A DNA stretch of 8,921 nt from Bacillota bacterium (lineage in GTDB: Bacteria; Bacillota; Dethiobacteria; DTU022; JAAZDU01), in the NCBI GenBank assembly GCA_012512665.1, contig JAAZDU010000179.1:1-8921 (forward strand). Direction: 5' to 3'. Position 1 is the stretch's first letter; each line of letters opens with the position of its first letter. Shown here piece by piece: positions 7,681 to 8,921 of this stretch. The notes beneath the pieces were generated by a model, which saw only the letters and a list, made by a program, of their open reading frames with translations, searched no databases and had not been told where the DNA came from. Made by a program: the position numbers and the translations under genes.

Positions 7681-7968
7681 TCAACAATCCTCCTTTCCAC
7701 TGGCTTCTTCTTGAAGGAGGTATTGTAATTCCTGGCGTAAGACAGTGTCTGTAAGCTTCTGGCCTTGCTTTAATTGCTGTTCAATTATTTTAGATATCCG
7801 CTTGTAGCACTGGAGATGCCTTCTATTTTTCAGCTTGGGCTTTTTTACTAAGCGATGCCTGCCATCAGCAACCAACACCCTCTCTTCTGTCAAACCAATC
7901 ACCAGGTAGTGTTTTCCTTTGTCGCGACCTGCCAGCGAACGCACCAGCTGACCCAGAGAACAATTCAC
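7681..7968 (-). CDS. KOW domain RNA-binding protein (L14e-like)
   Basis: This small protein occupies the position of a conserved Firmicute gene between map and infA (the B. subtilis counterpart is ybzG). The 95-residue product has an N-terminal KOW/SH3-like segment, GQLVRSLAGRDKGKHYLVIG then VLVADGRHRLVKKPK (about 6-45), resembling archaeal/eukaryotic L14e. A basic stretch KLKNRRHLQ follows, then a helical C-terminal half rich in Gln, Leu and Glu (about 55-90). The start is GTG at 7968 with AAGGGGGG 7 nt upstream, overlapping the map stop. Its end carries the infA ribosome-binding site. Location and fold suggest RNA or ribosome binding; the exact function is not established from sequence. Family assignment is good, role uncertain. 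Confidence 0.88.
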   Translation of the reverse strand: MNCSLGQLVRSLAGRDKGKHYLVIGLTEERVLVADGRHRLVKKPKLKNRRHLQCYKRISKIIEQQLKQGQKLTDTVLRQELQYLLQEEASGKEDC

Positions 7969-7981
7969 TTCAAAGCCCCCC

Positions 7982-8761
7982 TTACTGAAACTCTTCTGGA
8001 GTAAAGGAGGTTAAAACCTCTGGCATTTTATCCACAACGGCCACCGTATGCTCAAAGTGGGCTGACAGACTACCATCTTGAGTAACCACCGTCCAGCCAT
8101 CATTCAAGGTCTTTACTTCCCAGCCGCCCATGTTAACCATGGGTTCGATGGCCAGGACCATTCCAGAGCGGAGCCTAGGGCCCCTTCCTGGTGGTCCAAA
8201 GTTCGGTACCTGAGGTGCTTCGTGCATGCTGCTCCCTATGCCATGCCCCACATAATCCCGTACCACAGAAAAACCGTGAGCTTCCACGTACTGTTGCACA
8301 GCATGGGAAATATCTGAAAGAAAATTTCCTTCCCTGGTCATAAGCACTGCCCGCCGCAGGGCTTCCCTGGTCACATCGATCAGCTTTTGCCTCTCAGCAT
8401 CAATTTCCCCTACGGCAAAGGTGACTGCTGCATCCCCGTAATAACCTTTATATTTGGCACCTACGTCAATACTTACCAGGTCCTGATCCTTTAGCCTGCG
8501 CAAACCAGGAATACCGTGCACCACTTCCTCATTGATGGAACAGCAGATACTGGCCGGAAAACCGTGGTAATTAAGAAAAGCAGGCTCTGCACCATTTTTT
8601 TTAATATAGCGGTAAGCAAGTGAATCAAGTTCCAGCGTTGTTATGCCTGGCTTTATAGCCTCTTCAATCTCCTTAAGTGTGCCTGCAACTATCCTACCTG
8701 CTTGCCGCATTAGATCCAGTTCCCTGGCAGATTTTATAGTGATCAAGTTTTTCACTCCCAT
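7982..8761 (-). CDS. map: Type I methionyl aminopeptidase
   Basis: Map removes the initiator methionine from nascent proteins in the cytosol and is a dinuclear metal enzyme. The 259-residue product has all five metal ligands: D99 (VSIDVGA), D110 (YYGDAA), H173 (GHGIG), E206 (AIEPM) and E237 (HFEHT). His82 in VVHGIPG is the conserved catalytic-site histidine. It lacks the N-terminal SEC-C zinc extension, so it is the ordinary class Ia form. The ATG at 8761 overlaps the secY stop (TAATG), giving likely translational coupling; a GTG two codons later, closer to the usual family N-terminus, is an alternative start. It directly follows secY, without the adk gene often found between them. Confidence 0.97.
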   Translation of the reverse strand: MGVKNLITIKSARELDLMRQAGRIVAGTLKEIEEAIKPGITTLELDSLAYRYIKKNGAEPAFLNYHGFPASICCSINEEVVHGIPGLRRLKDQDLVSIDVGAKYKGYYGDAAVTFAVGEIDAERQKLIDVTREALRRAVLMTREGNFLSDISHAVQQYVEAHGFSVVRDYVGHGIGSSMHEAPQVPNFGPPGRGPRLRSGMVLAIEPMVNMGGWEVKTLNDGWTVVTQDGSLSAHFEHTVAVVDKMPEVLTSFTPEEFQ

Positions 8762-8921
8762 TATTTCATGAAGCCCTGGTAATTGCGCATGAGCAAGTGG
8801 CTCTCAATTTGCCGCATGGTTTCCAGGATTACTCCCACAATAATAATGAGAGAGGTACCTCCAAAAATGAGGTTAACTCTAGTAAAGTTCTGCAGCAACA
8901 TAGGGAAAACGGATATAAAGG
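8761..8921 (-). CDS. secY: Protein translocase subunit SecY, C-terminal end (partial)
   Basis: Only the last 52 codons are inside the window; the gene continues beyond 8921. The readable residues are [20 protein letters not shown] and onward. A hydrophobic final membrane segment, [20 protein letters not shown] (about 20-39 of this fragment), leads into a cytoplasmic tail ending [11 protein letters not shown]. The pattern of a last transmembrane helix, ETM-Q-E and a basic-aromatic tail ending near GF(I/M)K is typical of SecY in Firmicutes. SecY forms the channel of the Sec export system with SecE and SecG. Its TAA shares one base with the map ATG. Confidence 0.94.
   Translation of the reverse strand, partial: FISVFPMLLQNFTRVNLIFGGTSLIIIVGVILETMRQIESHLLMRNYQGFMK

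Overview
The window is the distal part of a bacterial ribosomal-protein supercluster. Every gene lies on the minus strand, so transcription runs from position 8921 towards position 1. Gene content and order point to a Firmicute of the class Clostridia. A KOW RNA-binding protein sits between map and infA. The energy-coupling-factor genes ecfA1-ecfA2-ecfT and truA follow rplQ and lead into rplM-rpsI. rpsD lies inside the alpha operon, between rpsK and rpoA, which is a clostridial arrangement; Bacillus keeps rpsD elsewhere. Base composition looks moderate, and GTG and TTG starts are common. Genus cannot be told from this sequence alone.

Layout in transcription order: secY (3' end only, 8921-8761), map, a small KOW protein, infA, rpmJ (too short for most ORF callers), rpsM, rpsK, rpsD, rpoA, rplQ, ecfA1, ecfA2, ecfT, truA, rplM, rpsI, and a rho-independent terminator at 40-75. 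Intergenic gaps are all 80 nt or less, and several genes overlap or abut (secY/map by 1 nt, KOW/infA abutting, ecfA1/ecfA2 by 10 nt). No internal terminator is visible. A near-consensus sigma-A promoter (TTGACA-17 bp-TAAAAT) lies between truA and rplM, so rplM-rpsI probably forms its own transcription unit as well as receiving readthrough.

The genes join protein export (SecY), N-terminal methionine removal (Map), translation initiation (IF-1), both ribosomal subunits (S13, S11, S4, S9; L36, L17, L13), RNA polymerase assembly (alpha subunit), vitamin or metal uptake (the shared ECF energising module) and tRNA modification (TruA).

The main anomaly is rpsD. One base is missing near 6209-6218 compared with the frame expected for S4, which splits this normally essential gene into two frames; restoring it gives the usual 208 residues. 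A sequencing error is the simplest explanation. Other points are the lack of adk between secY and map, a 10-bp hairpin just upstream of rpoA, three 9-nt repeats in the rpsI leader, and a TTG start followed by an A9 run in infA. I found no mobile element, CRISPR array, structural RNA gene or clearly new system. This is mostly a conserved housekeeping region.
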